Positions 1 through 8,609 of a stretch of DNA of 64,000 nucleotides are shown here, piece by piece. The translations under genes and the position numbers were made by a program. The notes beneath the pieces were generated by a model. That model did no database searches. It saw only the letters and a program-made list of their open reading frames with translations, and had not been told where the DNA came from. The DNA lies in assembly GCF_003386795.1 (NCBI RefSeq), contig NZ_QTUC01000001.1:2604001-2668000 (forward strand). Reading direction: 5' to 3'. Within the stretch, counting starts at the first letter, position 1. The number at the start of each line of letters is the position of its first letter. This DNA comes from Thermasporomyces composti. GTDB taxonomy: Bacteria > Actinomycetota > Actinomycetes > Propionibacteriales > Actinopolymorphaceae.

Positions 1-56
1 TGTCCACGAGCCTCTGTATCCCGTTGTCGCCGCCGCACCGCAGAGGACGAGAGCAC

Positions 57-980
57 ATGAGTGAGACGACCACCGGCGCCTTCCGTTTGGTGCGTCGGGG
101 CTACGAGCCTGCTCAGGTCGACCACCGTATCCGACACCTCAACGAAGCTGTCGACGCCGCGCGGCGTCAGTCGGTCGAGCTCGCCCGGCGCGTCGAGGAG
201 TTGGAAGCGAAGCTGTCCAAGCAGAAGGAGGCCGCCAAGTCCTCGGAGCCGACGTTCGCCGAGTTCGGTGAGCGGATCGGACGGATCCTCGCACTCGCCG
301 AGGAGGAGGCAGCCGACCTTCGTTCGGTCGCGGCTGCTCAGGCCGACGAGATGCGGCAGGAGGCGCAGCAGGCGGCCGCGGAGATTCGGAAGGAAGCCGA
401 GCGGTACGCCGAGGAGAAGCGCAAGGAAGCCGACACGCGGGCTGAGGAGATCATCCGGCGTGCGGAGGAGCGCGCGGCTGAGCTGATCGACGCCGCCGAG
501 CACGACGCCGCCGCCCGTCGCGAGGAGGCCGAGGCTCTCTTCGAGCAGCAGCGTGCGAAGGCCGCTCAGGCCGCGGCTGACCTGGAGAAGACGCTCGCGC
601 AGCGCCGCGAGCGCGCCGAGCGCGACCTCATCGAGCGCACCGCCGCCGCCGAGCAGCACCTCGCCGCCGTCCTGGAGCGGTCGGAGCAGACCCAAGCGGA
701 GGCGGAGCGGATCCACGCCGAGGCGCAGGCCAAGGCGGAGCGCATGATCGAGGAGGCGCAGCGTAAGGCGCACGAGATCGTCTCCGAGGCGAAGACCCGC
801 GCCGACCGGATCCGGAGCGAGTCTGATCGAGAGCTCAAGGCGTTGGTGCAGCGGCGCGACAGCATCAACGCGCAGTTGTCCAACGTTCGGCAGATGCTCG
901 CCACGCTCTCCGGGACGGACCCGTCGGCTCTCCTCGGAGCCTCCACCACGTCCGACGACTCGGAGAAGTCCGACTCCTAG
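57..980 (+). CDS. DivIVA-like coiled-coil protein
   Basis: The predicted product has 307 residues. The first ~35 residues resemble the DivIVA N-terminal motif (a hydrophobic residue, then RRGYEPAQVD), which in that family binds curved membranes. The rest, from about residue 30 to 285, is almost pure Ala/Glu/Arg/Lys heptads, meaning one long coiled coil. Such proteins (Wag31, FilP and Scy types) act as cytoskeletal or polar-growth scaffolds in actinomycetes; which subtype this is cannot be told by eye. The ATG at 57 follows GAGGACGAGAG and is preferred over the TTG at 24. A good terminator-like hairpin lies about 100 bp downstream, so it is probably transcribed alone or as the last gene of an operon that begins before the window. 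Confidence 0.85.
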   Translation: MSETTTGAFRLVRRGYEPAQVDHRIRHLNEAVDAARRQSVELARRVEELEAKLSKQKEAAKSSEPTFAEFGERIGRILALAEEEAADLRSVAAAQADEMRQEAQQAAAEIRKEAERYAEEKRKEADTRAEEIIRRAEERAAELIDAAEHDAAARREEAEALFEQQRAKAAQAAADLEKTLAQRRERAERDLIERTAAAEQHLAAVLERSEQTQAEAERIHAEAQAKAERMIEEAQRKAHEIVSEAKTRADRIRSESDRELKALVQRRDSINAQLSNVRQMLATLSGTDPSALLGASTTSDDSEKSDS

Positions 981-1085
981 CCGACGCGGTGGGAGTCGTG
1001 GCCGGGTGCGACAGCGTCGTCGCCCCGGCCTTCGTACGGGCACCGTGGTCAGTTGCCACTGACTGCTCGGTCCACCTCCTGGGTG

Positions 1086-1128
1086 AAGGTGCGCCCCCGG
1101 GTTTCGCCGGGCGGCGCATCTTCTTTTG
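1086..1128 (+). terminator. Rho-independent terminator after the DivIVA-like gene
   Basis: The arm TGCGCC-CCCGG (1090-1100) pairs with CCGGG-c-GGCGCA (1107-1118) around a GTTTCG loop. AAG/CTT extends the base, and CTTTTG follows on the plus strand. This is a stem plus a short U tract, in the right place and orientation. Confidence 0.6.
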
Positions 1129-1247
1129 TGGTCTCGTGTGGCATGTGCTCTGACGTCCGGGGCGGTGCGCTGAGCGGCTGTGGGAGCACATGGGGCTGTC
1201 GTGCCGCCGTCCGGTGGCGACGGGGCGGGTGAGAGGGGACGCTGACG

Positions 1248-1907
1248 ATGGCGGTTGTCGCGTCGGTCAACCTGGGCAAGGCCCGACACCTCGAGGGTGC
1301 GGGCGTCACCGGTATCGACAAGCGGCCGGTCGCCGTGCCGGTGTTCGTGCGGGCGCCAGGACAGCGTCCTGACGGTGCGGGGAGTGGCCTCGTCGGCGAC
1401 GTGGTGTGCGATCGACGCGAGCACGGCGGGGACGACCAGGCTGTCTACGCCTACGCTCGCGAGGACCTGGACTGGTGGGCGGCCGAGCTGGGGCGGGAGC
1501 TCGCCAACGGCTCGTTCGGTGAGAACCTCACGACGAGCGGCCTCGACGTGACCGGCGCACTCATCGGCGAGCGCTGGCGGGTCGGCGCCGAGGTCGTCCT
1601 CGAGGTCACGAAGCCCCGCATCCCGTGCTCGACCTTCGCCGCGTGGCTTGGCGAGCGTGGCTGGGTGAAGACGTTCACCCAGCGTGCTGTTCCGGGTGCC
1701 TACCTTCGGGTGGTGCGACCAGGCTGGATTCGGGCTGGGGACGAGGTCGAGGTCGTCGAACGCCCGGACCACGACGTCACGATCGGGCTGGTGTTCCGCG
1801 CTTTGACGCTGGAGCCGGAGCTTCTCCAGCACCTGGTGCGCGTGGACTCGCTGCCGGACGAGATACGAGACCGCGCGCGCCGGCGTCTATCGGGGGCATC
1901 GACGTAA
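1248..1907 (+). CDS. MOSC domain protein (YiiM-like)
   Basis: The product has 219 residues and is a stand-alone MOSC (molybdenum cofactor sulfurase C-terminal) domain of the YiiM type. Visible hallmarks are GSFGENL (about 88-94), the following GLDVTGALIGERW segment and the conserved Cys127 in RIPCSTF, which in this superfamily ligates the molybdenum centre. YiiM-like proteins are cytosolic and have been linked to reduction of N-hydroxylated bases; that specificity here is inference. The ATG start sits a few bases after GAGAGGGGACGCTGACG. The gene stands alone between the DivIVA-like gene and a secreted lipoprotein-like gene. Confidence 0.88.
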   Translation: MAVVASVNLGKARHLEGAGVTGIDKRPVAVPVFVRAPGQRPDGAGSGLVGDVVCDRREHGGDDQAVYAYAREDLDWWAAELGRELANGSFGENLTTSGLDVTGALIGERWRVGAEVVLEVTKPRIPCSTFAAWLGERGWVKTFTQRAVPGAYLRVVRPGWIRAGDEVEVVERPDHDVTIGLVFRALTLEPELLQHLVRVDSLPDEIRDRARRRLSGAST

Positions 1908-2084
1908 GACGTCGTTATCGCTCTTCGGCACCACTTCGGATTCCACATCGACCGCTGTGCCGTCGAGCATCGTGGCGCCGGTTAGCTCTCGATCCGTTGG
2001 GTACTGAGCGTGATTGTCCACAGGCGGCTTCGTTGTGGATAGTCTCGATCGGCTCAGTGGACGATCGGTTACCATCCCGGCACG

Positions 2085-2690
2085 ATGAAGCACACGACGA
2101 AACCTCAGCCCCAACGGATCGCCCTCGCTGCCATATCGGCGGCATTGCTTGTCACGGCGGCGTGCTCGAGTAATCCGGAGCCACGCGCTATCGAGTCGTC
2201 GGAGGCCAGTCCAAGCGCGACTCGTGTCGCCACCAGCACTCCTACCCCTACGCCCACACCAACACCGACGCCGACTCCCACTCCAACACCCACGCAGGAT
2301 TTGAAGGCGGAGCTCTACGCCGCTACCGTCAAGTTCTACGAGACGCTCAACGAGTCCTATAAGACTCTCGATACCAGTCCGGTTCGAGAGTTGGTAACGG
2401 AGGACTGTGGCGCATGTAAAGCTTACATCGACTCGGTCGATTCCACTAGAGAAGCTGGCCAGCGTCACGCCGACGTCGGAGAGTACATCATAGAAGACTT
2501 CGCGGTTGCGAAACATCCTATAGGTGGTGACTACCAGACAGTAACTTTTGAGCTCTCTCACACGGGGCTTCGCGTTCTCGATGCCGATGGAAATGAAATA
2601 CGCAAAGCTGAGAGGAAAACATTTGAGGCGATGATTGATTTTGTTAGAAGGGATGGGAGATGGCTGGTGGCGGAGCAGTATCTAGAGTAG
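2085..2690 (+). CDS. DUF6318-like secreted/lipoprotein
   Basis: The product has 201 residues. It starts with a signal peptide (basic MKHTTKPQPQR, then a hydrophobic stretch) ending in a lipobox-like VTAAC, so Cys27 is probably lipidated. Next comes a low-complexity linker with nine Thr-Pro repeats (about residues 52-70), then a ~125-residue globular domain containing a CGACKAY motif and a C-terminal RDGRWLVAEQYLE. This matches the DUF6318 family of actinobacterial exported proteins of unknown function. The 3' half has many A/T-ending codons, unlike its neighbours. It overlaps the next gene by 31 bp, so the two are probably co-expressed. Confidence 0.75.
   Translation: MKHTTKPQPQRIALAAISAALLVTAACSSNPEPRAIESSEASPSATRVATSTPTPTPTPTPTPTPTPTPTQDLKAELYAATVKFYETLNESYKTLDTSPVRELVTEDCGACKAYIDSVDSTREAGQRHADVGEYIIEDFAVAKHPIGGDYQTVTFELSHTGLRVLDADGNEIRKAERKTFEAMIDFVRRDGRWLVAEQYLE
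2238..2294 (+). repeat. Thr-Pro coding minisatellite
   Basis: Nine tandem ACN-CCN units encode (TP)9 in the linker between the lipid anchor and the domain of the DUF6318-like protein. The third positions vary, so the protein repeat rather than the exact DNA is what has been kept. Such linkers span the cell wall. Confidence 0.85.
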
Positions 2691-3529
2691 TCGCAGCTGC
2701 GATCATTGCGGTTTCATCCTTTCTCGCTAGCTCCGGCACGGCTAGCGCGGACGAGCTGACTGAGAATTCTTGTCAACCATACTGTGTTCCGCCCCAGCAG
2801 CCTAAGCCGGAGGGTAAGAGAGGGCGCTTTGTGGGCGCTGCTCTCTTCACAAAGGATGGCGAGGTGGTGTCTGGGTCAACGGGGAGATGTGACGGATGTG
2901 AGTGGCTAGTCATGCCGACCTGTACGTATGACCCAGAGGATGATCGGGGTAGGTGTCGGCATCGACCTGATTTTTGCCTGCTGCGAGGTGATACGGGCCT
3001 TCCCCACTCGGTCCAGTTTCGTCGACGAGGTGGCGAGTGGAGGATTCTTGCGTATATCTGTATCGGTAGCCCGGATGACGTGCTGACCGTCGAGGACGTG
3101 GGTGAGGAGATCAAGCGTCAGTGGGTTGCCTACGTCCCGAAGCAGCAGCCGCGGACGCAGCCGCCGGACGGGCGTGCGCTGGTGAACCTGCCGGTCATCG
3201 TCCACTCCGGGCAGCCGGAGACCATGGGGCCGGTGGACGTCAACGTCTTCAACTTCACCGTCACGGTCACGGCTCGCGGTGAGTGGACCTGGAGCTTCGC
3301 GCCCGGGGTTCGGCGGACCTTCGACATCCCCGGTAGCACCTATCCCGACACCCGCGTCTCGCACACCTACAGCACCACGGGGGAGCGGACGATCACGCTG
3401 ACCACAGCGTGGTGGGGTCGCTTCAGTGTCGGCGACGAAGGACCGTGGGACATCACCACTCCGGCCACCCAGGGGCCGACCGCCATCCCCATCGAGGTCG
3501 TCGAAGCCTCGCCTGTCATCGCCAAGTGA
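2660..3529 (+). CDS. Secreted protein with PKD-like domain
   Basis: The product has 289 residues. An N-terminal signal peptide with a hydrophobic core and an AxA-type site (TASADE, near residue 31) points to export. The middle is Cys-rich (NSCQPYC, CDGCEW, CTYDPED, RCRH, FCLLRG), suggesting disulfides. The C-terminal ~100 residues (VNVFNFTVTVTARGEWTW, then RVSHTYSTTGERTITL) look like a PKD-type beta-sandwich. The ATG overlaps the end of the DUF6318-like gene in another frame. The first ~450 bp have clearly lower GC than the rest, which is back to normal. In actinomycetes these two protein types are often adjacent; their role is unknown. Confidence 0.75.
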   Translation: MAGGGAVSRVVAAAIIAVSSFLASSGTASADELTENSCQPYCVPPQQPKPEGKRGRFVGAALFTKDGEVVSGSTGRCDGCEWLVMPTCTYDPEDDRGRCRHRPDFCLLRGDTGLPHSVQFRRRGGEWRILAYICIGSPDDVLTVEDVGEEIKRQWVAYVPKQQPRTQPPDGRALVNLPVIVHSGQPETMGPVDVNVFNFTVTVTARGEWTWSFAPGVRRTFDIPGSTYPDTRVSHTYSTTGERTITLTTAWWGRFSVGDEGPWDITTPATQGPTAIPIEVVEASPVIAK

Positions 3530-3541
3530 CCTGAGCGTACG

Positions 3542-3571
3542 GGCATGGCACGTCTCGTGAGGTGCCATGCC
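3542..3571 (+). terminator. Hairpin after the secreted protein pair
   Basis: Perfect 10-bp arms GGCATGGCAC and GTGCCATGCC enclose a 10-nt loop, starting 13 bp after the stop codon. There is no U tract, which is common for actinobacterial terminators. Confidence 0.5.
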
Positions 3572-3769
3572 TTCGCATGCCTGAGGTCAGCGTGAAGTGA
3601 TCGCTACGAGGGTTCGGTCCTCCCAGCCGAGTCGGCCACGACCCGACCCTCCGTTGGTGGCGGGCGGACAGCCACGCCCTGGGCAGCGCCGACGTGCGCG
3701 TAACCAGGTAGCAGTGCCCGGGCACGCCTCGCACGCTGAAGATCACGAGCGCCCACATGATTGCAGAAT

Positions 3770-3790
3770 GGTGCTAGTATCAGTAGCACC
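3770..3790. promoter_or_regulatory. Palindromic operator at the GntR start
   Basis: GGTGCTA (3770-3776), GTATCAG, TAGCACC (3784-3790) form perfect 7-bp inverted arms that end directly at the ATG of the GntR gene. The internal TAGTAT (3775-3780) could serve as a -10 box for a nearly leaderless transcript. YtrA-type GntR repressors typically bind such palindromes over their own promoters, so autorepression is inferred. Confidence 0.6.
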
Positions 3791-4138
3791 ATGTTGCTGA
3801 CGCTGGATCTCTCCGACCCGCGCCCGCTGCACGAGCAGGTGGCGACGGCGGTCCGGCGTGCCATCGTGGAGTCGGAGATTCGACCAGGCGACCGCCTCCC
3901 ACCCGCGCGTGACATCGCCGCCGCGTTGGGCGTCAACGTCAACACCGTGCTCCGCGCTCTCCGGGAGCTGCGCGACGAAGGGTTGGTGGAGTTCCGTCGC
4001 GGTCGCGGGATCTCCGTCGTCGGTGCTCCAGACCCGCGGGGCGTTCTCCTGCCGCAGGTACGGGAGCTACTCGACAACGCACGACGCTACGGCCTTCAGC
4101 CGAAGGATGTCATCGCACTGATCGAGGAGGCGTCATGA
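3791..4138 (+). CDS. GntR-family regulator, YtrA subfamily
   Basis: The product has 115 residues, the short length typical of the YtrA branch: a winged helix-turn-helix (residues ~8-75, with RPGDRLPPARDIAAALGVN and NTVLRALRELRDEGLV) followed by only ~40 residues and no large ligand domain. YtrA regulators usually repress a co-transcribed membrane or ABC-transporter gene. Here the stop overlaps the ATG of a DUF1648 membrane protein (ATGA), which makes that protein the likely target. The start chosen leaves no leader and abuts a perfect palindrome. Confidence 0.9.
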   Translation: MLLTLDLSDPRPLHEQVATAVRRAIVESEIRPGDRLPPARDIAAALGVNVNTVLRALRELRDEGLVEFRRGRGISVVGAPDPRGVLLPQVRELLDNARRYGLQPKDVIALIEEAS

Positions 4139-5118
4139 GCTTCCGTGCCCGCTTCATCCTGGCCGCATCCGCATGGACGGCTCTCACCGGAGCTGCGGCG
4201 GTCGGACTCCTTCTTTTCTTCGCTCACCGCCTCCCCGACCCCCTGGCCAGCCACTGGGGTCCCTCTGGGCGCCCCGACGACTCGATGTCGCTCACCACCC
4301 TGGTGACCGTCACCGTCCTCCTCATGCTCGGTCTGGCCGTGCCATGCCTCATCGCGGCCATCCACGGCAAGGCGCTGCGCCGCCGGCAGTCGCGAGGCTT
4401 CCTCGCCGCGGCATTCGTGTGGGCTGGCACCTTCGTCGTCGGCATGACGGCCATCACCGTCTGGGCCAACCTGGACGCCACCACCTGGCGGGCCGCCCGA
4501 CCGATCCACTGGCAGGCGTTCGCCCTCATCGCGGTCACCTTCGCCCTCGGCGCGCTGGGCTACCTGCTCGGACGCTTCGGGCCGGACGAGCCACCGCCCA
4601 CCGCCGCCCAACGCCCCGTCTACACCCCGAAGCCAGGGCAGCGCGCCACCTGGGTCTCCACCGCCAGCAACCGATGGCTCGTCGGCTCCGCCTACGTCTT
4701 CCTCGCGGCGGCGATCGTCCTCGTCGCGGCCAAGGTCGCTCTGGGGTTCTCCTCCGGGCTGTGGGCCCTGGCCATCCCCTTCACACTCGTGGGGATTCTC
4801 GGCCTCGCGCTGTCCACGATCCGAGTCCAGGTCACCGAAGGAGCGCTGGCCATCGCGTTCGGCCCGCTGCGCTGGCCCGTCTACACGGTGCCACTCGCCC
4901 AGCTCGACGCGGCCTGGTCGGAGGAGCGGTGGCCCACCGAGGTCGGTGGGTGGGGCTACCGCGGCCTGCCCGGCGGCGCCACGATCATGCTCCGCGGAGG
5001 CGAGTGCCTCGTCGTCCGCTACCGCGACGGAGGCACGCTCGCCATCAGCGTCGACGACGCCGAGCGAGGCGCCGCCTTGGTCAACGGCCTCCTCGGGTCA
5101 CGGACGCCAACGCCCTGA
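4135..5118 (+). CDS. DUF1648 membrane protein
   Basis: The product has 327 residues. The N-terminal half holds about five hydrophobic helices and the LPDPLASHWGPSGRPD signature of DUF1648 (SdpI-related proteins). Two more helices follow near residues 180-225. The C-terminal ~100 residues (IRVQVTEGALAIAFGPLRWP onward) look like a soluble PH-like beta domain on the cytoplasmic side. It is translationally coupled to the GntR regulator, a pairing that recurs in actinomycetes. The function is unproven; SdpI relatives give immunity or sense envelope stress. Confidence 0.8.
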   Translation: MSFRARFILAASAWTALTGAAAVGLLLFFAHRLPDPLASHWGPSGRPDDSMSLTTLVTVTVLLMLGLAVPCLIAAIHGKALRRRQSRGFLAAAFVWAGTFVVGMTAITVWANLDATTWRAARPIHWQAFALIAVTFALGALGYLLGRFGPDEPPPTAAQRPVYTPKPGQRATWVSTASNRWLVGSAYVFLAAAIVLVAAKVALGFSSGLWALAIPFTLVGILGLALSTIRVQVTEGALAIAFGPLRWPVYTVPLAQLDAAWSEERWPTEVGGWGYRGLPGGATIMLRGGECLVVRYRDGGTLAISVDDAERGAALVNGLLGSRTPTP

Positions 5119-5150
5119 GCGTGCCTCCGCTCGACCAGACGAGAAGCCGC

Positions 5151-6056
5151 TCAGGTCACCTCGAGGACGGCTTTCCCTGGGATCCGACGCCCGAGCAGAG
5201 CCTGGATCGCCTCCTCGAACCGCTCCCAGCTTCCGCGCCACCCGATCTGCGGGTCCAAGCGGCCCGAAGCGACCAGCTCGGCCAGGTAGGCGAGGTCGCC
5301 GGCCAGGTGGTCGCCCATCGTGAACGCCTCGATGCTCCGGCGCACGCCGACTGTCGAGTACGGAGGGAAGACCGCGGGCTCACCCGACGTGCCGCCGATC
5401 GACTGAACCGAGCCACCCTCCTGGAGCAGCTCGAACGCCCGGACCAACGTCGGTCCACCGACGTTCTCGACGACACCGCGCACGGGCTCGCGGACGTCGT
5501 CCAGACCCACGACGACCTCAGCGGCCCCCAGCTCGGCCAGCCCCGCCCCGCGTTCGGGACGCCCCACGCTGGCGATGACGTGCGCGCCCGCGAGCGCGGC
5601 GAGCTGGACAGCGAACCGTCCCACCCCTCCGGACGCCCCGGTGACGAGGATCCGCTCGCCGGCGATGAAGCCGAACCGCCGGAGGGCCCGGAGGGCGGTC
5701 ACGCCCGCGACTGGTAGAGCGGCAGCCTCGGCGAACTCGACCTTCTCCGGCAGGACCGCCACCTCGGTCGTGTCGACCGCGCGGAGCTCCGCCCACGCGC
5801 CCCGACCGCCGAAAGCGACGACTCGGCTGCCCACCTTGGGGCCGGAGCCGTCCGCGGCGGCCTCGACCACGGTGCCGGCGGCGTCCCAGCCCAGTGGCGT
5901 GCCCGGCTCCGCGTGGCGCGCACTGGCGACCTCGCCGTAGTTCAGGGACGTGGCCGCCACCCGGATGAGGACCTGGTTCGGCGCCGGCGTCGGGTCGGGT
6001 GCCTCACCGAGGCGGATACCGGTCGGTGCCGACGGGTCGGCGACAAGTGCTCGCAT
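5151..6056 (-). CDS. Quinone oxidoreductase / zinc-free MDR alcohol dehydrogenase
   Basis: The product has 301 residues, a medium-chain dehydrogenase/reductase of the quinone-oxidoreductase type. It has a GroES-like N-terminal domain (TSLNYGEV, LGWDAAGTV) and a Rossmann domain with the NADPH-binding VTGASGGVGRFAVQLA (about 148-163). No structural or catalytic zinc cysteines are present, as expected for this branch. It is probably a cytosolic NADPH-dependent enone or quinone reductase. The ATG at 6056 follows GGAAGG at good spacing; an in-frame upstream GTG would add 51 residues of non-conserved sequence. It runs convergently with the DUF1648 gene. Confidence 0.88.
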   Translation of the reverse strand: MRALVADPSAPTGIRLGEAPDPTPAPNQVLIRVAATSLNYGEVASARHAEPGTPLGWDAAGTVVEAAADGSGPKVGSRVVAFGGRGAWAELRAVDTTEVAVLPEKVEFAEAAALPVAGVTALRALRRFGFIAGERILVTGASGGVGRFAVQLAALAGAHVIASVGRPERGAGLAELGAAEVVVGLDDVREPVRGVVENVGGPTLVRAFELLQEGGSVQSIGGTSGEPAVFPPYSTVGVRRSIEAFTMGDHLAGDLAYLAELVASGRLDPQIGWRGSWERFEEAIQALLGRRIPGKAVLEVT

Positions 6057-6190
6057 GACACCTTCCGTTCGTGCCGGGGGACTCAGCTGTGCTCCCCGTG
6101 CAACCTCATCCAGCGCCGCGCTATTTCCCACGCCCTCCACGTAGGGGCTCGTGCCTCCTGGTGTGCCGAGCGGAGGCCCGGTCGCCCGAC

Positions 6191-6226
6191 GAAAAAGGTC
6201 CCGTGCCACGAGCGTGGCACGGGACC
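6191..6226 (-). terminator. Rho-independent terminator of acs
   Basis: Perfect 14-bp arms GGTCCCGTGCCACG and CGTGGCACGGGACC with a 2-nt centre are followed, on the minus strand, by TTTTTC. It begins 24 bp after the acs stop codon and is the strongest intrinsic terminator in the window. Confidence 0.9.
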
Positions 6227-6249
6227 CACGGGAGACGAGCGTGGACGTG

Positions 6250-8214
6250 TCAGTCCTCGGACGACGGTGGCTGCTTGGCGAGGTTCTCGCGGATGAGGTC
6301 CATCACCGACGAGTCGGTGAGGGTGGTGACGTCACCCAGCTCGCGGTTCTCCGCCACGTCACGCAGCAGCCGCCGCATGATCTTGCCCGACCGTGTCTTC
6401 GGCAACTCCTCGACGACGAGAATCTGCCGCGGCTTGGCGATCGGCCCGATCTCCTTCGCCACGTGGTTACGCAGCTCCTGAGCGATGTCGACGCCCTCGG
6501 TGTCGACGTCGCCGCGCAGGATGACGAACGCCACCACGGCCTGGCCTGTGGTCGGGTCTGTGGCGCCGACGACAGCGGCCTCGGCCACCATCGGGTGCGA
6601 GACGAGCGCCGACTCGATCTCGGTCGTCGACAGGCGGTGACCCGAGACGTTCATGACGTCGTCGACCCGGCCCAGGAGCCAGATGTCGCCGTCCTCGTCC
6701 CTCTTCGCGCCGTCGCCGGCGAAGTACTTGCCCGGGAACCGCGACCAGTACGTGTCGATGTAGCGCTGGTCGTCACCCCACAGCGTGCGCAGCATGGAGG
6801 GCCAGGGCTCGGTGAGCACCAGGTAGCCGCCCGAGCCGTTCGGCACCGAGTTGCCGGAGTCGTCGACGACGTCGGCGCTGATGCCCGGCAGCGGAGCCAT
6901 CGCCGCGCCCGGCTTGCCGCTCGTCACACCCGGCAGTGGCGAGACGAGGATCGCTCCCGTCTCCGTCTGCCACCACGTGTCGACGACAGGCGTGCGGCCA
7001 CCACCGATGTGGGTGCGGTACCAGACGTAGGCCTCGGGGTTGATCGGCTCGCCGACGCTGCCGAGCACGCGGAGGCTGGACAGGTCGAACTTGGCGGGGA
7101 TGTCCTCGCCCCACTTCATGAAGGTGCGGATCGCCGTCGGCGCGCAGTACAGGATCGTCACCTTGTACTTGTCGACGATCTCCCACCAGCGACCCCGGTG
7201 CGGGGTGTCGGGCGTGCCCTCGTACATGACGCTGGTGGTGCAGTTGGCGAGCGGACCGTAGACGATGTACGAGTGCCCGGTGACCCAGCCGATGTCGGCC
7301 GCGGTCCAGAAGATGTCGGTGTCGGGCTTGAGGTCGAACACCGCCCAGTGGGTCCACGCCACCTGGGTGAGGTAGCCGCCGGTGGTGTGCAGGATGCCCT
7401 TCGGCTTGCCGGTCGTCCCGCTCGTGTACATGACGTAGAGCGGGTGCTCGGAGTCGAAGAACTCCGGCGTGTGCTGGTCGCTCTGCCGCTCGACGACGTC
7501 GTGCCACCACAGGTCGCGGCCGTCGGTCCAGTCGATGTCCTGGCCGGTACGCCGGACCACGATCACGTTGCGGACGTTGGGGCACTCGGTCAGCGCCTGG
7601 TCCACCTGCGGCTTCAGCGGGCTCGGCGCACCACGTCGGTAGCCACCGTCGGCGGCGATGACGATCCGGGCGTCGCAGTCTTGGATCCGGTCGCGCAAGG
7701 CGCTCGCCGAGAAGCCACCGAACACCACGGTGTGCGGGGCGCCGATGCGGGCGCACGCCAGCATCGCCACCACGGTCTCGGGGATCATCGGCATGTAGAT
7801 GGCCACCCGGTCGCCGGTCTTGACGCCCAGCTCGGTCAGCGCGTTGGCCGCCTTGCAGACGTCGCGCAGCAGGTCGGCGTAGGTGATCGTCCGGGTGTCG
7901 CCCGGCTCGCCCTCCCAGTAGAAGGCGACCTTGTCACCCTTGCCGGCCAGCACGTGCCGGTCGACGCAGTTGTACGCCGCGTTGATCCGCCCACCGACGA
8001 ACCACTTGGCGAACGGGGCGTTGCTCCAGTCGAGAGCGGTGTCCCACTCGCGGTCCCAGTGCAGGCGACGGGCCTGCTCCTCCCAGAAGGCGATGCGGTC
8101 GGCACTGGCCTGCTCGTACGCGGCAGCGGTCACGTTGGCCTTCTCGGCCAGCTCGGGCGGCGGCGGGAACCGGCGGTCTTCCCGCAGCAGGTTCGACAGT
8201 GCTTCGCTGCTCAC
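6250..8214 (-). CDS. acs: Acetyl-CoA synthetase
   Basis: The product has 654 residues, the usual length for Acs, the AMP-forming ligase that turns acetate, ATP and CoA into acetyl-CoA. It shows the adenylate-forming core motifs YTSGTTGKPKG, the acetate-pocket region with DTWWQTETG, the hinge LLGRVDDVMNVSGHRLSTTEIE, and the C-terminal PKTRSGKIMRR with the catalytic lysine that protein acetylases modify. The GTG at 8214 follows GAGAGGGG and gives the conserved start SSEALSNLLREDRRF; upstream ATG 8238 and GTG 8265 are less likely. Downstream in the same orientation after the actP pair, it completes an acetate uptake and activation set. Confidence 0.96.
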   Translation of the reverse strand: MSSEALSNLLREDRRFPPPPELAEKANVTAAAYEQASADRIAFWEEQARRLHWDREWDTALDWSNAPFAKWFVGGRINAAYNCVDRHVLAGKGDKVAFYWEGEPGDTRTITYADLLRDVCKAANALTELGVKTGDRVAIYMPMIPETVVAMLACARIGAPHTVVFGGFSASALRDRIQDCDARIVIAADGGYRRGAPSPLKPQVDQALTECPNVRNVIVVRRTGQDIDWTDGRDLWWHDVVERQSDQHTPEFFDSEHPLYVMYTSGTTGKPKGILHTTGGYLTQVAWTHWAVFDLKPDTDIFWTAADIGWVTGHSYIVYGPLANCTTSVMYEGTPDTPHRGRWWEIVDKYKVTILYCAPTAIRTFMKWGEDIPAKFDLSSLRVLGSVGEPINPEAYVWYRTHIGGGRTPVVDTWWQTETGAILVSPLPGVTSGKPGAAMAPLPGISADVVDDSGNSVPNGSGGYLVLTEPWPSMLRTLWGDDQRYIDTYWSRFPGKYFAGDGAKRDEDGDIWLLGRVDDVMNVSGHRLSTTEIESALVSHPMVAEAAVVGATDPTTGQAVVAFVILRGDVDTEGVDIAQELRNHVAKEIGPIAKPRQILVVEELPKTRSGKIMRRLLRDVAENRELGDVTTLTDSSVMDLIRENLAKQPPSSED

Positions 8215-8609
8215 AGCTCGTGCCCCTCTCTTCGACATCAACCGAGTCCGCAGCCGGACCAGCACCCACGGCGATCGGTTCGTCCACGTTGCTCCCCGCC
8301 GACCCTAGTCGCCGGGAGTTCGCCGAGGCAGCGCGGCTGTCCCGGATAGTTCTCAGCCTCCACCCGAGACCGGGTGAAGGCCAAGGCCTACCGGGTGACG
8401 ACCGCGGGTGTTCCGCCCGGTGTGGCCCGTCTCGGACGAGTGCGGGCCGCTTGGCGCCATATTCGAGCATGTGACGCGGTTGTAACACCAGTTTTCGGCT
8501 CAGTCCTCGGCCACCCCCGGTCGCTGGCGTCGAGGAGGGCGCTGGGAGGAGGACGCTGGGAGGAGCCGGCTGGCGCGGGCGGTGGTTGGTCGCCGCCGGC
8601 GTGTCGGGG
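8215..8609. other. Intergenic region between actP and acs
   Basis: No gene is evident in these 395 bp. It holds a small hairpin CACCCG-agac-CGGGTG (8361-8376) that could end actP transcription, and a two-copy 14-bp tandem repeat CGCTGGGAGGAG (8540-8551, 8554-8565). The acs promoter must lie here, but no convincing -35/-10 pair is visible. Confidence 0.5.

Noticed and set aside
2238-2294. Repeats suspected as CRISPR
   Set aside because: They are in-frame Thr-Pro codons without spacers. No CRISPR array or cas gene is visible in the window.
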